A stretch of 64,000 bases of DNA from Chaetoderma sp. LZ-2023a (GCA_034401795.1 CM067374.1:96102140-96166139); one strand, 5' to 3'. Shown: positions 32,301 to 43,385, counted from the stretch's first letter. Numbers and translations are program-made. Notes: generated by a model from the letters alone, not told the origin.

Positions 32301-33774
32301 GTTCAGAAGAATATACTGGTTTATCAACGCCGCAACCTTTGCTGTAATGGCATAACCAGTCGTTGTTAATTCATTGCTTTGATATGCGGTTTTCGGGCGT
32401 GTAATTTTATTTAAAAATTCTTTTGTTTGTAAAGTTTACATAAAATATACACAACTGATGCTACCATATCATTCATTCCAACGGAAACAGTGTGCATTCT
32501 CAAATCTTTACATGAGATAATTCAATTAAAGGGAATTATTATTCATTCTCATCTGTCTGTCTTATTTCAACAGTGGCACAGCCCCTTCAAGACTAACATC
32601 AAAATGCTATATCAAAACTCATGTAACAAAAGCATACTTTCGATTAGCTGTATATGGTATTAGGAATTCCATTTCTTTAGCGAATCTGTATTCCTTGATA
32701 GCCTTGACCTCTTGTCCACTTTTCTTGTTCTGCTGCACGCGTCTTCTCCAGGAGACATACGCATCGCGCAAATTTTTCCATTTCTTCTGACATTCATCCG
32801 CTACAAAGTAATGAAGCATAATTGTAATAACAATTTTCTGTTTTCGTTTCAGATACCTTTCAACTGGCGATTCTTTCAGCACTATCGCCTTTAGCTACCG
32901 TGTTGGAAAATCTACCGTTCATGACATTGTGATTGACACATGCAATGCTATTTGGAATTGCCTTCATGAGCAGTATATGCCAGTTCCAACAGAAGAAATT
33001 TGGCGCTCAACAGCCGATGACTTCCAGAAAATCTGGAATTTTCCAAATTGTTTGGGGTCAATCGATGGGAAACACGTTGCAATACAAGCTCCTGCAAACT
33101 CGGGTGCTCAATTTTATAACTATAAGGGTACTTTCTCAATTGTACTTATGGCTCTTGTCGATGCCAGATATCGTTTCACTGTCATTGACGTGGGAGCTTA
33201 TGGCAGAAACAGTGATGGGGGAATATTCTCCGAGTCCGTTCTTGGACTGTCTCTCGAAAATAAAACCCTTCAAGTACCACCAGAAGCATGTTTACCAGGA
33301 ACACAAACACCAATGCCGTTTGTCATAATAGGGGATGAGGCTTTCCCATTAAAAACTTATCTTATGAGACCATACCCGGGAAGACAAACAACAGAGGAAC
33401 AACAGGTTTTTAACTATAGACTGTCACGAGCAAGACGGGTAGTTGAGAACGCTTTCGGAATTTTAGCGCAAAGGTGGAGAATGTATCTACGGAAAATACC
33501 ATTGCTACCCGAGAATGCAGAAAAGGTTGTGAAGGCAACATGCATTCTCCATAATTTTTTGCAAGTTACTGGTGAGGTTGTAGAACCAATAGGTGCAGGG
33601 CAACATGTCGGTATATTCGACAATCCAGAAGCAATACATGGTATAGTTCGTCTTGCTGGAAGTCGTGCATCCACCGAAGCATACAATGTACGTGATAGAC
33701 TTAAAAACTATTTCACATCTCCCATTGGAAGTGTTGCCTGGCAAACCACAATGGTTAGAAGAGGGCTTAATTAA
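29323..33774 (+). CDS. Harbinger transposase (HARBI1-like), two exons
   Basis: Nuclear DDE-type endonuclease that cuts at the element ends. Exon 1 29323-29645 ends at donor GTAAGC; exon 2 32853-33774 follows acceptor 'cgtttcag'. Phases fit (107 codons plus 2 bases, then 1 base), giving ~414 aa. Exon 1 has an acidic-serine start, a basic KKRKRR stretch and a helical region. The junction reads 'ERLAICLRYLSTGDSF', followed by 'SYRVGKSTV' (helix-turn-helix). Exon 2 has the DDE core: 'GSIDGKHV' (first Asp), 'LVDARYRF' and 'DVGAYGRNSDGG' (second Asp region), 'VIIGDEAFPL', and 'RVVENAFGILAQRWR' with the catalytic Glu. The 3.2 kb intron contains a pogo remnant and two exons of the antisense MADF gene. 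No stop or frameshift is seen in the spliced frame. Confidence 0.92.
29700..30407 (+). pseudogene. pogo/Tigger transposase C-terminal remnant with PHD-like zinc finger
   Basis: A plus-strand frame of ~235 codons with one TAA at ~30183. It starts 'RDINKRATLTNVWNIVTPP', continues through a Ser/Thr/Pro-rich linker, then 'RTPEDIMPYPEAVPRKR' and 'RVLTDMPEKAAIE', and ends in 'CICLVCCESY' and 'WIQCMQCKDWSQEEC', a C4-H-less PHD-like finger. This tail order is that of pogo/Jerky-type (DDE_1) transposases from invertebrates. The catalytic domain is absent. It lies inside the Harbinger intron, in sense, starting 54 bases after the splice donor. It may be a nested insertion remnant or captured sequence. 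Confidence 0.7.
30757..30811. repeat. strong hairpin in the Harbinger intron
   Basis: 'gcacaatgtgccccggcct' (30757-30775) pairs with 'aggccggggcacattgtg' (30793-30810) over a 17-base loop: a ~18 bp GC-rich stem. Related 'aacgtgccccc' recurs at 30978. Confidence 0.85.
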
Positions 33775-34827
33775 CGAAACGATGACCTATTAATGCATTC
33801 TTCTGATAGTATGGTTTAATACAGTTTGTGTAATATTGTAATAATACTATTGATTATCTGCACGGTGTTGAGGTATAGGATACAGGGTTTCCCATGGTAG
33901 CTAAATTTTGGGGAACCAGGGGACTCCTTGTCTTGATAACTGGTGGTTTCAAGCAGAAAAGGCATAATAAAAATGTACATTTATAAGCAAATAGAAGAGT
34001 ATTTTACAAAATTGATCTTTGAATTATTTAGCTGTTATTCCTATGTTCAATTTTCAAAAATAATCCTCTCTTGGCTTTGCATATGGACATTTTCTAATGC
34101 CTTAAAAATTTATAACTAAATAGCTAACAAACACGTTCAATTTTAAAGTGTCTCTTACCAAATAAAAATATGAAATATCTAAAATACAATAAGTTAACTG
34201 CCAACTAATATGACATAGTTTTGTCAGGAAATTGATGCCTACTTTGTGTTTAATTTTAGTCGTCCGAACATATTACGGATTTAACCCCTAGCACTCTGAT
34301 GTCAATATTCTAGATTTTATTCTGACTATAGCAAGGAAACTGGAGTGTATTTTTCAACAATTTTGGTGGACGATGTTGCTGTCTAACGAAAGCACCATCG
34401 TCCACCAAATTTGTTGAAAAATGAACACCATTTCTTTGTTAAATTTAATTTGAAATTTCACAATTTTGATGCCAGAGTGCTAGGAGTTAATACAATCATC
34501 ACATGTGTACAGTTTATCTAATTAAAATGAACTCGATAGAGATCCATTCAGATATATACATTCAGGCGGAAAGACAGACAATACTTAACGGTCTAAACAA
34601 AAATTTTCATTGGCTCTGCAAACAAACATTTTCTAGAAAACAATTAATAATTGCATCAGTATTCGGACATTGAATGGTTAATACAAACCTGGTAACTGAG
34701 TGGCCTCACCAATTGTTTTCCAAATATTAACCCTTCTAGTGGTGTCCTTATAGTATTTGCTGGTCGGGTCATATAACTCCTTATATTTAGCAACCTCTAA
34801 TATTATAATCTCCTCACTTTGGACCAT
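31120..34827 (-). CDS. MADF-BESS DNA-binding protein of the Harbinger, three exons
   Basis: Second Harbinger protein: a Myb/SANT-related factor that in this superfamily recruits the transposase to DNA. Exon 1 34827-34689 (start MVQSEEIII, 'LEVAKYKELYDPTSKYYKD', ends at donor GTTTGT), exon 2 32800-32638 ('DECQKKWKNLRDAYVSWRR', ends at donor GTATGC), exon 3 31612-31120. The acceptors are 'ctttgtag' and 'atttttag'. Phases are consistent (139, 163, 493 nt; 795 in all), giving ~264 aa with a TAA/stop at 31120. Exons 1-2 make the MADF domain; exon 3 has a Ser/Asp-rich linker, KRQ/KRR basic words and a BESS-like end ('DEIDSFFYSMGQTVKRL' and 'LKLKICQLI'). Exons 2 and 3 lie in the antisense strand of the transposase intron, and exon 1 lies beyond the transposase stop. 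Confidence 0.88.
34045..34105. mobile_element. half hairpin of MITE family A
   Basis: 'tttcaaaaataatcctctcttgg' and 'catatggacattttct' match the right arm of family A. The left arm is missing. Confidence 0.6.
34281..34490. mobile_element. piggyBac-like hairpin MITE with TTAA flanks
   Basis: Left end TTAA-CCCCTAGCACTCTG and right end CAGAGTGCTAGGAG-TTAA are inverted, and a second inner hairpin ('gtggacgatgttgct' / 'caccatcgtccac', with 'tttttcaacaa' / 'ttgttgaaaaa') fills the middle. TTAA flanks and a C-rich terminus are piggyBac hallmarks. It sits in the Harbinger just before exon 1 of the MADF gene (on its downstream, plus-coordinate-lower side, within intron 1). Confidence 0.75.
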
Positions 34828-36596
34828 ATTTCTTACAAAAAAGAGAGTGTAGTTAACTTTTAAAGAAAAATTATATGCATAAACGATGACAAGTCCAAAG
34901 CTAGAGGAACATGTAAATATGCCAGCACATGTAAATCTCGGGGTTGCATGTGCGTGTTATGTAATCATCAAGCATAGGACTAGAGCAAATCTTGAAATTA
35001 CATACATAGTCTGGCACCTATCCAGCGATTCGTAAGAAAAGAATCGTGCAAGGCCTTAGCGAGAAAAGCGGCGCAAGTTTTATTGCTCAGCGCAGCTTCA
35101 GCTTAGCGTATATGTGAACGGATAATTGACAAAGTATGTGCGCGATTTTATTCGTATCGCTTCGCTCAACTTTGCTTCGCTTAGCTCAGCGTATGTCTGA
35201 ACAGACCTTTAGCCTTAGGCTCACCACTGCTGGGTTGAATGTTGGCGCCATTGACGTCTATCATGGAATAAAAGACACTGTAGGGGCTGGGCCAAATGTC
35301 TTAAAGGGGCTAATTAATATTAGCAAAAATGTCTGGAATCTTACGGTCAGTTCACAAGGAGTGAAAGAAAGGTTTTTGGAAGAGGGCCTGATTGTCAATG
35401 GACAAATATGTAAGATCGAAGAGGTTGATTCAGATAAATTGATTGTAAAAGTAAAGGCCCCTCTTGAAATTCCGAATGAACGTATTACAGCCGAGCTGGG
35501 AAAATATGGGCGAGTGATAAAAATTGAAAGGGAGACGTATGCCTTCGATAGAACACTTGAAAATGGGATAAGAAGGGTGTGCCTGGAAAAAATTGACAAA
35601 CCAATTCCAGGTAGATTGTCTATTGATGGGAACTTCTTCCTCCCTGTGTGGTATAGGGGCCAGGTTAAAGAGTGCCGTATCTGCACAAGTACTGAACACC
35701 TAGCTAGTACCTGTCCTTACAAGAATAAGTGTCTTTTGTGTGGGTCAGCTGATCATTTTAAATCTCGATGTTATAAAAGATCATCGATGAATGCTGCAAG
35801 TAATGTGGAAGAGGCGAGTGCTAGCTATATGCATCCTGCTTCTCTCAATTCCAGTAAAGTACACAGTAGTAAAAATGTGCCACACACCTATGCACATGTT
35901 GTTAGCAAGGCTGAATATCCCATTGATAGTAAGACTGTGGACCCCAATGTTAGTAAAGACTGGGAGTCCAGTTGTTAGTAAGGCTGGTGATCCAGTACTG
36001 GCAAAACACGTTGATGAGATTGAGGTTCTGGAGACAGGTATATCTGCTACCGCTCCAGCAACAGCTGAAATAGCCCAGGAAAATGATGACTCCGACGCTG
36101 TTGATGATACACAGAGTTTAGTACTGGGACAAACAAAATTTGGATCTCAGTCAATGGATGTTGATGTACCATTTGATTTGCCACCACTAACAGAGTCTGG
36201 TGTGTTATTAATACATTCTAGACAGGCAATTGTACAGGATACTATTGCTGGTGGGGTTAAAAGAGTGATAGAAGACTTGAGCTCTGGGTCAGAGGACAGG
36301 GAGGATGACGATATAGACGACTCTATCTCTATTGCAGAGTCTGACACGTCGATCCAAACGCAGGAATCTCAGCAGCCCGATGAAATGGTATTGTATCGCT
36401 CAGAGAAGGGCGAGATTTTAGTTCCATACATTACACGCTTAGGTGTTCGCTATAGGCATTTGTGGAGTGATTCAGACATTTCACGGTATCAACATCTGAC
36501 CATTACTGATCTTACAAATTCAGAGTTTACTATGAAGATTGGCAAATGGGCTAAGCGGGATAAAAACAGTAAGAAGACAAAACCAAACTAGATATT

Positions 36597-39500
36597 ATGG
36601 GTACTATGCATAGATTCGTAATCATAATGATAATTTGCTCACTTAATTGCTGTGGTTTAAATGATGGATTGAAGCAACGCATGTTGCCAGAGAAATTATC
36701 TGATTTGAAAGCTGATATCGTCATGCTTCAGGAAACTAAGTTCCATAATGTTGAAGTACTAGAAAATTCCAAACAACTTTCTAAGGGTGAAATATTCTAT
36801 TCCAATGCCACTGATTTAAATACAGGAGTGGCGATTTTATTTTTACCCAGGTGTTTGACTTTATTAAATATCATTTCATCGGAAGCTGATAGTAATGGCA
36901 GATGGGTCGTGGTGACTGTTGAAATGTCTGGTTCAACACTAAATTTGATGTCTATTTATGCCCCTGCATCCCATTCTCAACGAGGTACATTTTATTCATC
37001 TCTTCGCCCAGTAATTCATGATAGATCAGAAAATATTATTATTGGTGGAGATTTTAATTGTGTTTTAAATCCAGAGAAGGATAGGCGTTCGCTATCAATA
37101 TACGCTGATACGTCCCATCGGCGTTTACAGGAAATATGTGACAGTGAGCACCTTTTGGATAGTTATAGAGTTTTAAACCCTGAATGTTGTGAATACACAA
37201 GGGTAACACCAAATGGTCAGACAGCTTCTCGGTTAGACAGGATTTATGTACAGAGAGAGCTAAAAGGGTTAATTTCGGATACTGGCATATATCCTGTACC
37301 TTTTTCTGATCATTGCCTGGTTTCCACTGTGTTAGATAATGCAGAATGGGTTACACGTGGTCCAGGTTTTTGGAAACTTAATATTTCCTTGCTGTATGAT
37401 TTTGAGTACCATCGATGTATTGAAAGTTTCTGGCGTTTTAAGCTCCGTAATATATCAGAATTTGAAAGTTTGATTTTTTGGTGGGAAGATGTTAAACTAG
37501 GGTTTGCTAATATATCAAGGCAATATTCTATTCAAAAGGCAAGGAAAATGCGCAAAGAGGAGAGAAGGTTGATTCGTCTACAAACCTTAATTTTTCGCAA
37601 AGTTTCAAACGGCGATATTCACTTGACTGAGGTTTTGGAGGAGACCAGGTTAAAATTATCACAAATAGAAATCTACAGAGCAGAAGGTGCAAAAGTCAGA
37701 TCAAGAGCCCAATTTTATTCTGAAGGTGAAAAGCCAACAAAATATTTGTGTGGCCTAGAAAAGTCTAGAGGTGTGGAAAAGATAATTAGGGGCCTTGAAA
37801 TAAATGGGCAAATTGTTAATTCAAATAAAGATCTACTAGAAACTGTTCAGACATTTTATGAACAATTATATAAGTCTGAAGAAATTGATGAAGAGTTGGC
37901 AGCTGAATTACTTGCTAAGATTAAGGAAACATTGACTCCTCCGTTGGCTGATATTTGTGATGAATATTTAACCTTAGAAGACCTGACTAAATCGCTTAAA
38001 ACAATGAAGAATGGAAAATCGCCAGGGGGAGATGGCCTGCCTGTTGAGTTCTACGTTACTTTCTGGCATCTCATTGGTCCGAAATTCTGTGAGATTGTTA
38101 AAGGAATTTTCCATCAGGGAAAACTTCCTTTGACAATGTCTCAAGCACATGTACGTCTGCTATTTAAAAAGGGTGACCGGAGTGATATACGGAATTATAG
38201 GCCAATTTCTCTCCTTGGAGTTGATTACAAGATTATTTCTAGAGCTCTTTCACTAAAACTAGGTCAGGTGCTGGGCGACGTTATTAATCCTGCTCAGACA
38301 TGTTCAATATCTGGTAGATCAATATTAACCAACACTGCGCTCATTAGAGATCTGATTCAGTTAGTTGAAAAGGATAACATTCCAGGTGCCATTGTGGCAT
38401 TAGATAATGAAAAGGCTTTCGATCGTTTGGAGTGGAAGTTTTTGTTGATGTCATTAAATCGATTCGGCTTTGGGCCCAATTTTATTAAATGGATCCGAAT
38501 ATTGTACAATGGCATTACTAGTAGAATCCTTGTGAACAATTTTATAAGCCAGCCAGTTGTCTTAGAACGAGGGGTTCGACAAGGTTGCTCACTGTCAGCA
38601 CTTTTTTTTGTAATTTGTATGGAAACCTTGGGAGCGACAATAAGAGAAGATATACATTATCATGGACTGTGTATTCGTGGTCTTATGACACCAGTGAAAT
38701 TATCACAATATTCCGATGATACGACTATTTTTGTTGGCCAAAATAGTGATTTTAATCGTTTACATCTTATTTTGGAGAATTTCCAAAAAGCGTCAGGGCT
38801 CAAAATTAATAAAGAAAAATCAGTAGGTTTGTTTTTGGGTTCATGGAAAGATCGAAATGATCAGCCATTAAGCATCAATTGGTCCACTGACAAAATACAG
38901 ATCTTAGGCATTCATTTCAGTCGAACACACCATGATTCCATTAATTGGACAAACTTGCTTTCTAAAATGAGCAAGAAAATTATTCAATGGAAACATCGAC
39001 GTCTGACTATTTTTGGCCGGGCAATAGTGATCAATAATTTGATATTGTCCCAACTTTGGTATATTGCTGCAGTTGTTAATATGCCCAAACATGTTGAAAA
39101 GGAAATTACCAAGATGATATTTGATTATTTGTGGGAGGGTAAAACACACCTTGTCTCACAACGTGTCTGTACTAATAATAAGCTTGATGGTGGGCTTTCC
39201 ATTCCAGACCTAAGAATTAAATGCGTCTCGTTAAGGCTGAAATTATTACTTCATTCAGATAGTCAGTGGGCAAATGTGTCTAGATGCCTTATAGAAAGGT
39301 TTATTGAGCCATTTTCAGCTAAATCCTTTTTCTGGTCTTCTAAACCTCCACCGAATTACACACGGATTCCATCGATATTTTTGGACATTAAAGCTGCTTT
39401 AGCTAAGTTTGTTCGCAAAGAAGATTCACCTCTTTGCTGGGAGCATGCCTCCAGCCAGTACCTATGGGGAATGATCATATTCTATATGAAGGCAGAGTTT

Positions 39501-40414
39501 TATATTACACTTCTTTGTGTGATATTGTGGATGTGAAAACTCGAAAATGGAAATCACTATATGACATATCGCGAGTAACATCTTTACGCCCAATTGACGT
39601 GCAGCGCCTTCTAAAACGGTTACAGGAAGCAATTCCAATGGAATGGTTTCTTCTCCCTAATGGGTCTGTGAATGATGCTTGCTCCAAGTTAATCCTGGAA
39701 AGTACTGATGGACGTTTTTCATATACGTTAAGGAATAAGGGGTGGTATAATATTTTAATGCTGCAGAATATTACTATTCCAAAGGCTGTCACGGCATGGG
39801 AAAGGACTGAACATTCTCCCCAGAGTTGGGATGTGGGTTGGAAAAATATCCATTCACCACACATACCTAATCGAGCAAGGGATGTTGTCTGGCGATTGCT
39901 TCATAGAAAACTATGGGTGGGCCCCCTCCTCAAGAAAGTTGGCATAGCAAATAATGACCACTGTCTATTTTGTACAGACACTGAGGAAACCATTATCCAT
40001 TTGTTTACAGAGTGTTTGCCCGTCTCCCAATTTTGGATGTACATTGAACAGATATTTAGGAAAATTGTTACAGTTGATATCAACATAATCCAAGATGCAA
40101 TTCTATTTCATGAATTAGACGCTTATAATCTGACTAATAATGCAAAGAAGATCTTGTTATTTTGTTTGAGTGTGGCGGTCTGGGCAATTTGGAAGCATCG
40201 TTGTACGATAGTTAGTGACTCATATACAGGGTTTAACTCCAGCAGTTTTGAAAAATTGAAGTGCGCTTTTCGTGCCTTGTTCTCGTATTGCCTTAAATGT
40301 GAATTTCATGATGCAGTGACTAAAAATAGACTTCATTCTTTTGAAGTTATTTGGTGCTCTGGTGATTTGATTTCCATTGTTTCGACAAATTTGATTTTTT
40401 ATTATCCACCGTAA
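36597..40414 (+). pseudogene. LINE ORF2: APE endonuclease, reverse transcriptase, CCHC; one frameshift
   Basis: Enzyme that nicks the target and copies LINE RNA. The APE domain (~aa 10-250) shows 'SLNCCGLND', 'MLQETKF', 'SIYAPASH', 'IIIGGDFNC', 'ASRLDRIYV' and 'FSDHCLVS'. The RT domain shows 'LLFKKGDRSDIRNYRPISLL', 'GRSILTNTALIRDL', 'ALDNEKAFDRLEW' (Asp of motif A), 'RGVRQGCSLSALFF' and 'LSQYSDDTTIFVG' (catalytic DD, with YSDD for the usual YADD). The C-terminal part, in the second frame from ~39434, has 'HCLFCTDTEETIIHLFTECL', a CCHC motif. The frame change lies between ~39434 and 39480. The ATG at 36597 is 5 bases after the ORF1 stop. Tx1/L1 group is inferred from this domain set. Confidence 0.88.
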
Positions 40415-41446
40415 TTGGCCTCTGGAGTGATTTATTAAATAATATACATGTATTTGTGCGCTTGGAGCTGTGATTTTGTTTCAAACTACTTTGTTTTGAT
40501 GTTTTCTATATTTAAAAGCTAACTATATATTTTTAAATTATTATTTTAAAGCACATGCAAAATTAGTGGTTTTAGAGTGTGCGTGCGTGTGCATGCATGT
40601 GCGCTGACTGTTACTATGTGAAACAGCAGCATTTACTTCACGCAGCAACAGCTCCAACACGCGCATGCACTCTAAAACTCTGCTAATCAGTTTGAGATGA
40701 AAATTGCGAGTGTTTGCTCTGAAAGGGTTAAACCTTGTCCCTAAATTTAGGTGGTCGTTTGAACAGGTTAACTCATTTTGGGGTTTTTCAATGTTAATAA
40801 ACAATCCAACATTTTGTATTAATAATGTTTGTTCCGGGGTAATTTTAGAATCCGAATCCAAAAGTTAATTGCTTTCGACTAAAATAAATTTAACATTCAA
40901 TGTACTGCTTCCTAATAGTAGATTGGAAATACTTAGCATGTATACATATAATTGTGTTTGTCCCGGGATAATTATGGAATCTCATTTTCAAGGTAAATTG
41001 TATTGTTTGAAATCGTTTGTTAAGTTACAACCCTCTTCAACTATGTAGGTTACATTGTCACTTCACTGAGCTCGGTGTAATATCTTAGTGTTTACTTTTT
41101 ATAGATTATCCTGCGGGGCGTTGATTATTGATTAATTTGTTCCCGAGTGACTGTGTGTGTTAAATACGTCCGAGCGCTGTGGTTGTTTCACAGCCTATGC
41201 TCGCGTGAGCTTTTATAAATGTAATGGAATGTTGTTGAGCTAGGTACTTGGAATTTTTAAAGGGACATATTTAGCTATTTTGAATTTTTAAATTAATCGT
41301 TTGACCACCGTATATTTATTGTTTATTTATACACATGACTGATATAATCGTTTGTTCTCTTTGATTTATTCTATGTTTAATGTTCTTTCAGTCAGTTTAT
41401 TTTTGTGTATTATGGATTTCCACACGATCCATTGATCGTGTTACCA
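40415..41446 (+). other. LINE 3' untranslated region
   Basis: Non-coding ~1 kb between ORF2 and the A tract. Includes a TG/GC-rich patch with inverted words ('gcgtgcgtgtgcatgcatgt' and 'cacgcgcatgcac', 40579-40672) that may form a stem. It ends 'ccattgatcgtgttacc' directly before 15 A residues. Confidence 0.65.
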
Positions 41447-41488
41447 AAAAAAAAAAAAAAAGTAGTAGTAGTAGCGGCGGCGGCGGCG

Positions 41489-41546
<58 letters not shown>

Positions 41547-41645
41547 CGGCGGCGGCGGCGGCGGTAGTAGTGGTAGTGGTAGTGGTAGTAGTAGTAGTAG
41601 TAGTAGTAGCAGTAGCAGTAGCAGTAGTAGTAGTAGTAGTAATAA

Positions 41646-41687
<42 letters not shown>

Positions 41688-41762
41688 CAGTAGCAGTAGT
41701 AGTAGTAGTAGCAGTAGCAGTAGTAGTAGTAGTAGTAGTAGCAGTAGCAGAAGTAGTAGTCG
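41447..41762 (+). repeat. poly(A) then (AGT)n/(GGC)n microsatellite
   Basis: Fifteen A's end the LINE; then AGT, GGC, AGC and AGT blocks run to 41762. The same AGT repeat precedes the LINE at 28197-28632, consistent with insertion into one tract. Confidence 0.95.
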
Positions 41763-43044
41763 AATTAAGCGCACGCGTTTATTTAGCTCTATAATTGCTG
41801 CCCGAATTTTCTAGTTTCTAGCGCGATTTTGTAGATAAACTTTATGTTTAATTTGTAAATTCTTGTCTTGGTTGGCCGCGGATTTTGTGTCTCCGTTTTC
41901 TAAAGGCTCTCCTCTTAGCTGGCGGTTTCCGCCATTTAATAGGTCTCCTTTTACTGTGGCCAATGTAATAGATTTCTCCCCGCGCCAGTATGCTATTTCT
42001 ATAGTTCGTTGGCTAGCTCATTATATTTGGCAAGATCGCTTGAAGAGTAGATTTAAGTCCTTTGTCATTTGTAAGTGCAAGCCTAGTTCTTTGATTATAT
42101 AAATCTTTATAGTCAGTTGGCTGTCCCCGGTCAACTCGAACAGACTAACAAATATATGACTGTACTATCTATTCATATATTTGTTTGCATACTTTAACCG
42201 GTTAGGTGTTAGTGAACCACTTAATACGTGGTTCAAAATAACAAATATACGACTGTACTATATATTCGTATATTTGTTGGTAGGTGTCAGGGTTTCAAAA
42301 GGGGACACTGCTTATTTAGTGTTTAACTCTTTCTCTGACGTCTTGATATTATATATTTGTATTATTTCCCGTGCGGGGATTTAATCTGGAATTAGCTGCC
42401 GATGGTATCCGCAGAACACTCACACCAAATGAATCAATCACATTGTTAGGTCAGCTAAATCGGGATAGCTGACACAATTTCAATGCGAATTAATCCGACC
42501 ACGCGCTTGCCTTAAGCCTGAATACTACCTGAAGCTTGTGTATACCTGATAACTGTTTCGTCAAGTGTTTGATTGGCTTGTATCTGATCAGACTCATTGA
42601 TTTCACTAACATGGCAATATGTGCAGAAAATCTGCTATGCGGTAGTTGCTGGTAAGTAACATAATGGCTTTCGTGAAGCCAGTGATCTGAGCATGAAACG
42701 CAAAGCCCATAGCTTTAATTTGTTCGTCATAAAACGCAAAAGACTGTGGGACAAGCATGTGACTGCAATGCACGTGCACGAGTCATCATCTTTGGAGGCT
42801 GGGACCAGAGCAAACACGATCTCAACATTATAAAGGTAGAATATGCAATACGATACCGTTTTCCATTGCAAAGCACATTTTGATATTCATAAATCAAGAT
42901 CAGAATACATACACATGACTCATTTTCCAAGAGTGTAGAGGAAAGACTGGCCATCTACCTTAGTACTGACTTATTCAAAATGAACAAACTTGCATTCCCA
43001 CAGCGTCGGCACTACGTTGGTATAATAGGTGAATATACTGATTT
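41763..43044. other. no gene; holds two paralogous hairpins
   Basis: No conserved reading frame. It may be the 5' flank of the minus-strand Penelope-like fragment, displaced by the LINE, but I cannot prove that. Hairpins at 42147-42185 and 42240-42278 are listed separately. Confidence 0.4.
42147..42278. repeat. pair of 39 bp hairpins with a compensated stem change
   Basis: 42147-42185 has stem 'aacaaatatatga' / 'tcatatatttgtt'; 42240-42278 has 'aacaaatatacga' / 'tcgtatatttgtt'. The stem change T->C on one side is matched by A->G on the other. The loop 'ctgtactat(c/a)tat' is kept. Spacing between hairpins is 93 bases. Confidence 0.85.
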
Positions 43045-43385
43045 ATCTCTCCCCCGCCCATCGCCAGCTAAGCTCCACCCACACTTTGCCCATGCGGCGA
43101 TCGTTCCCTGCGCTCCCAGAATCAGAATGTCCAGAAAACTGTACAGGTAAGTTGTTCAAAATTTTGAAACTAATTCGGCTGCGTGCTGTATGGTAGCAAC
43201 AGCGCCCAGTCCTATTAGTTACATAGTATTAACATACAATTCGTACCACAACGCTTAGTCCGACATGAATAAAAGTGTTTGTCACGGACTTAGCTACACA
43301 ATTCATGATGCAATTGATTATGACGTCAGCCTACATGTGACGCAATTGATTATAACGTTGAATGATTGATGGATAAACTGTATTC
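43045..43385 (+). mobile_element. hairpin MITE, family B
   Basis: 'ccgcccatcgccagctaagc', 'catgcggcgatcgttccc', core 43150-43230 with shortened centre ('gtgctgtatggtagcaacag'), TGACGTCA at 43321-43328 and end 'tgatggataaactg' at ~43380. Confidence 0.75.

Larger units (their letters stand above)
29089..35208 (+). mobile_element. Harbinger (PIF) DNA transposon, 6.1 kb, TTA target duplication
   Basis: Terminal repeat GGTCTGTTCAGACATACGCT at the left end is inverted at the right end (35188-35207). Direct TTA at 29086-29088 and 35209-35211 matches the 3 bp TWA target of this superfamily. Subterminal 'gcgaagctaagc'-like words (29110-29135; 35155-35185) are also inverted. It encodes a HARBI1-type transposase (plus) and a MADF-BESS protein (minus), the usual two-protein set. 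Both genes are open once spliced, so this copy may be recent. Confidence 0.92.
29061..36591 (+). pseudogene. LINE ORF1 (gag-like, CCHC knuckles), split by the Harbinger and frameshifted
   Basis: RNA-binding structural protein of the LINE. Start: ATG at 29061 encodes MSSRYKQTL; crossing the 6.1 kb Harbinger and counting TTA once, the frame continues exactly into 'SLRLTTAGLNVGAIDV' from 35212. The body has the fold-like region of these ORF1s and zinc knuckles 'CRICTSTEHLASTC' and 'CLLCGSADHFKSRC' (35672-35773). A heptad-like 'VSK(A/T)..P' tract follows. At ~35955-35957 (AAA) the frame shifts by one; the second frame continues with an acidic region and ends at 36591. The ATG at 35136 is inside the Harbinger end and is not the real start. 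Confidence 0.8.
28633..41461 (+). mobile_element. Tx1/L1-like LINE inserted in an (AGT)n microsatellite, itself split by a Harbinger
   Basis: Parts in order: 5' UTR 28633-29060, ORF1 start 29061-29088, Harbinger insertion 29089-35208 with TTA duplicated, ORF1 remainder to 36591, ORF2 36597-40414, 3' UTR to 41446, and a 15-base A tract 41447-41461. Without the Harbinger it is ~6.7 kb, a full-length size for this group. (AGT)n flanks both ends. Tx1-clade LINEs with microsatellite targets have been described (Kibi and Koshi), so target choice is plausible here. ORF1 and ORF2 each have a frameshift, so the copy is dead. Confidence 0.8.

Noticed and set aside
35136..35211. ATG at 35136 as the LINE ORF1 start
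   Set aside because: It lies within the Harbinger right end; the true start is at 29061.
41380..41814. Poly-Ser/Val/Leu frames after the LINE
   Set aside because: Microsatellite artefacts; the same tract is open on both strands.
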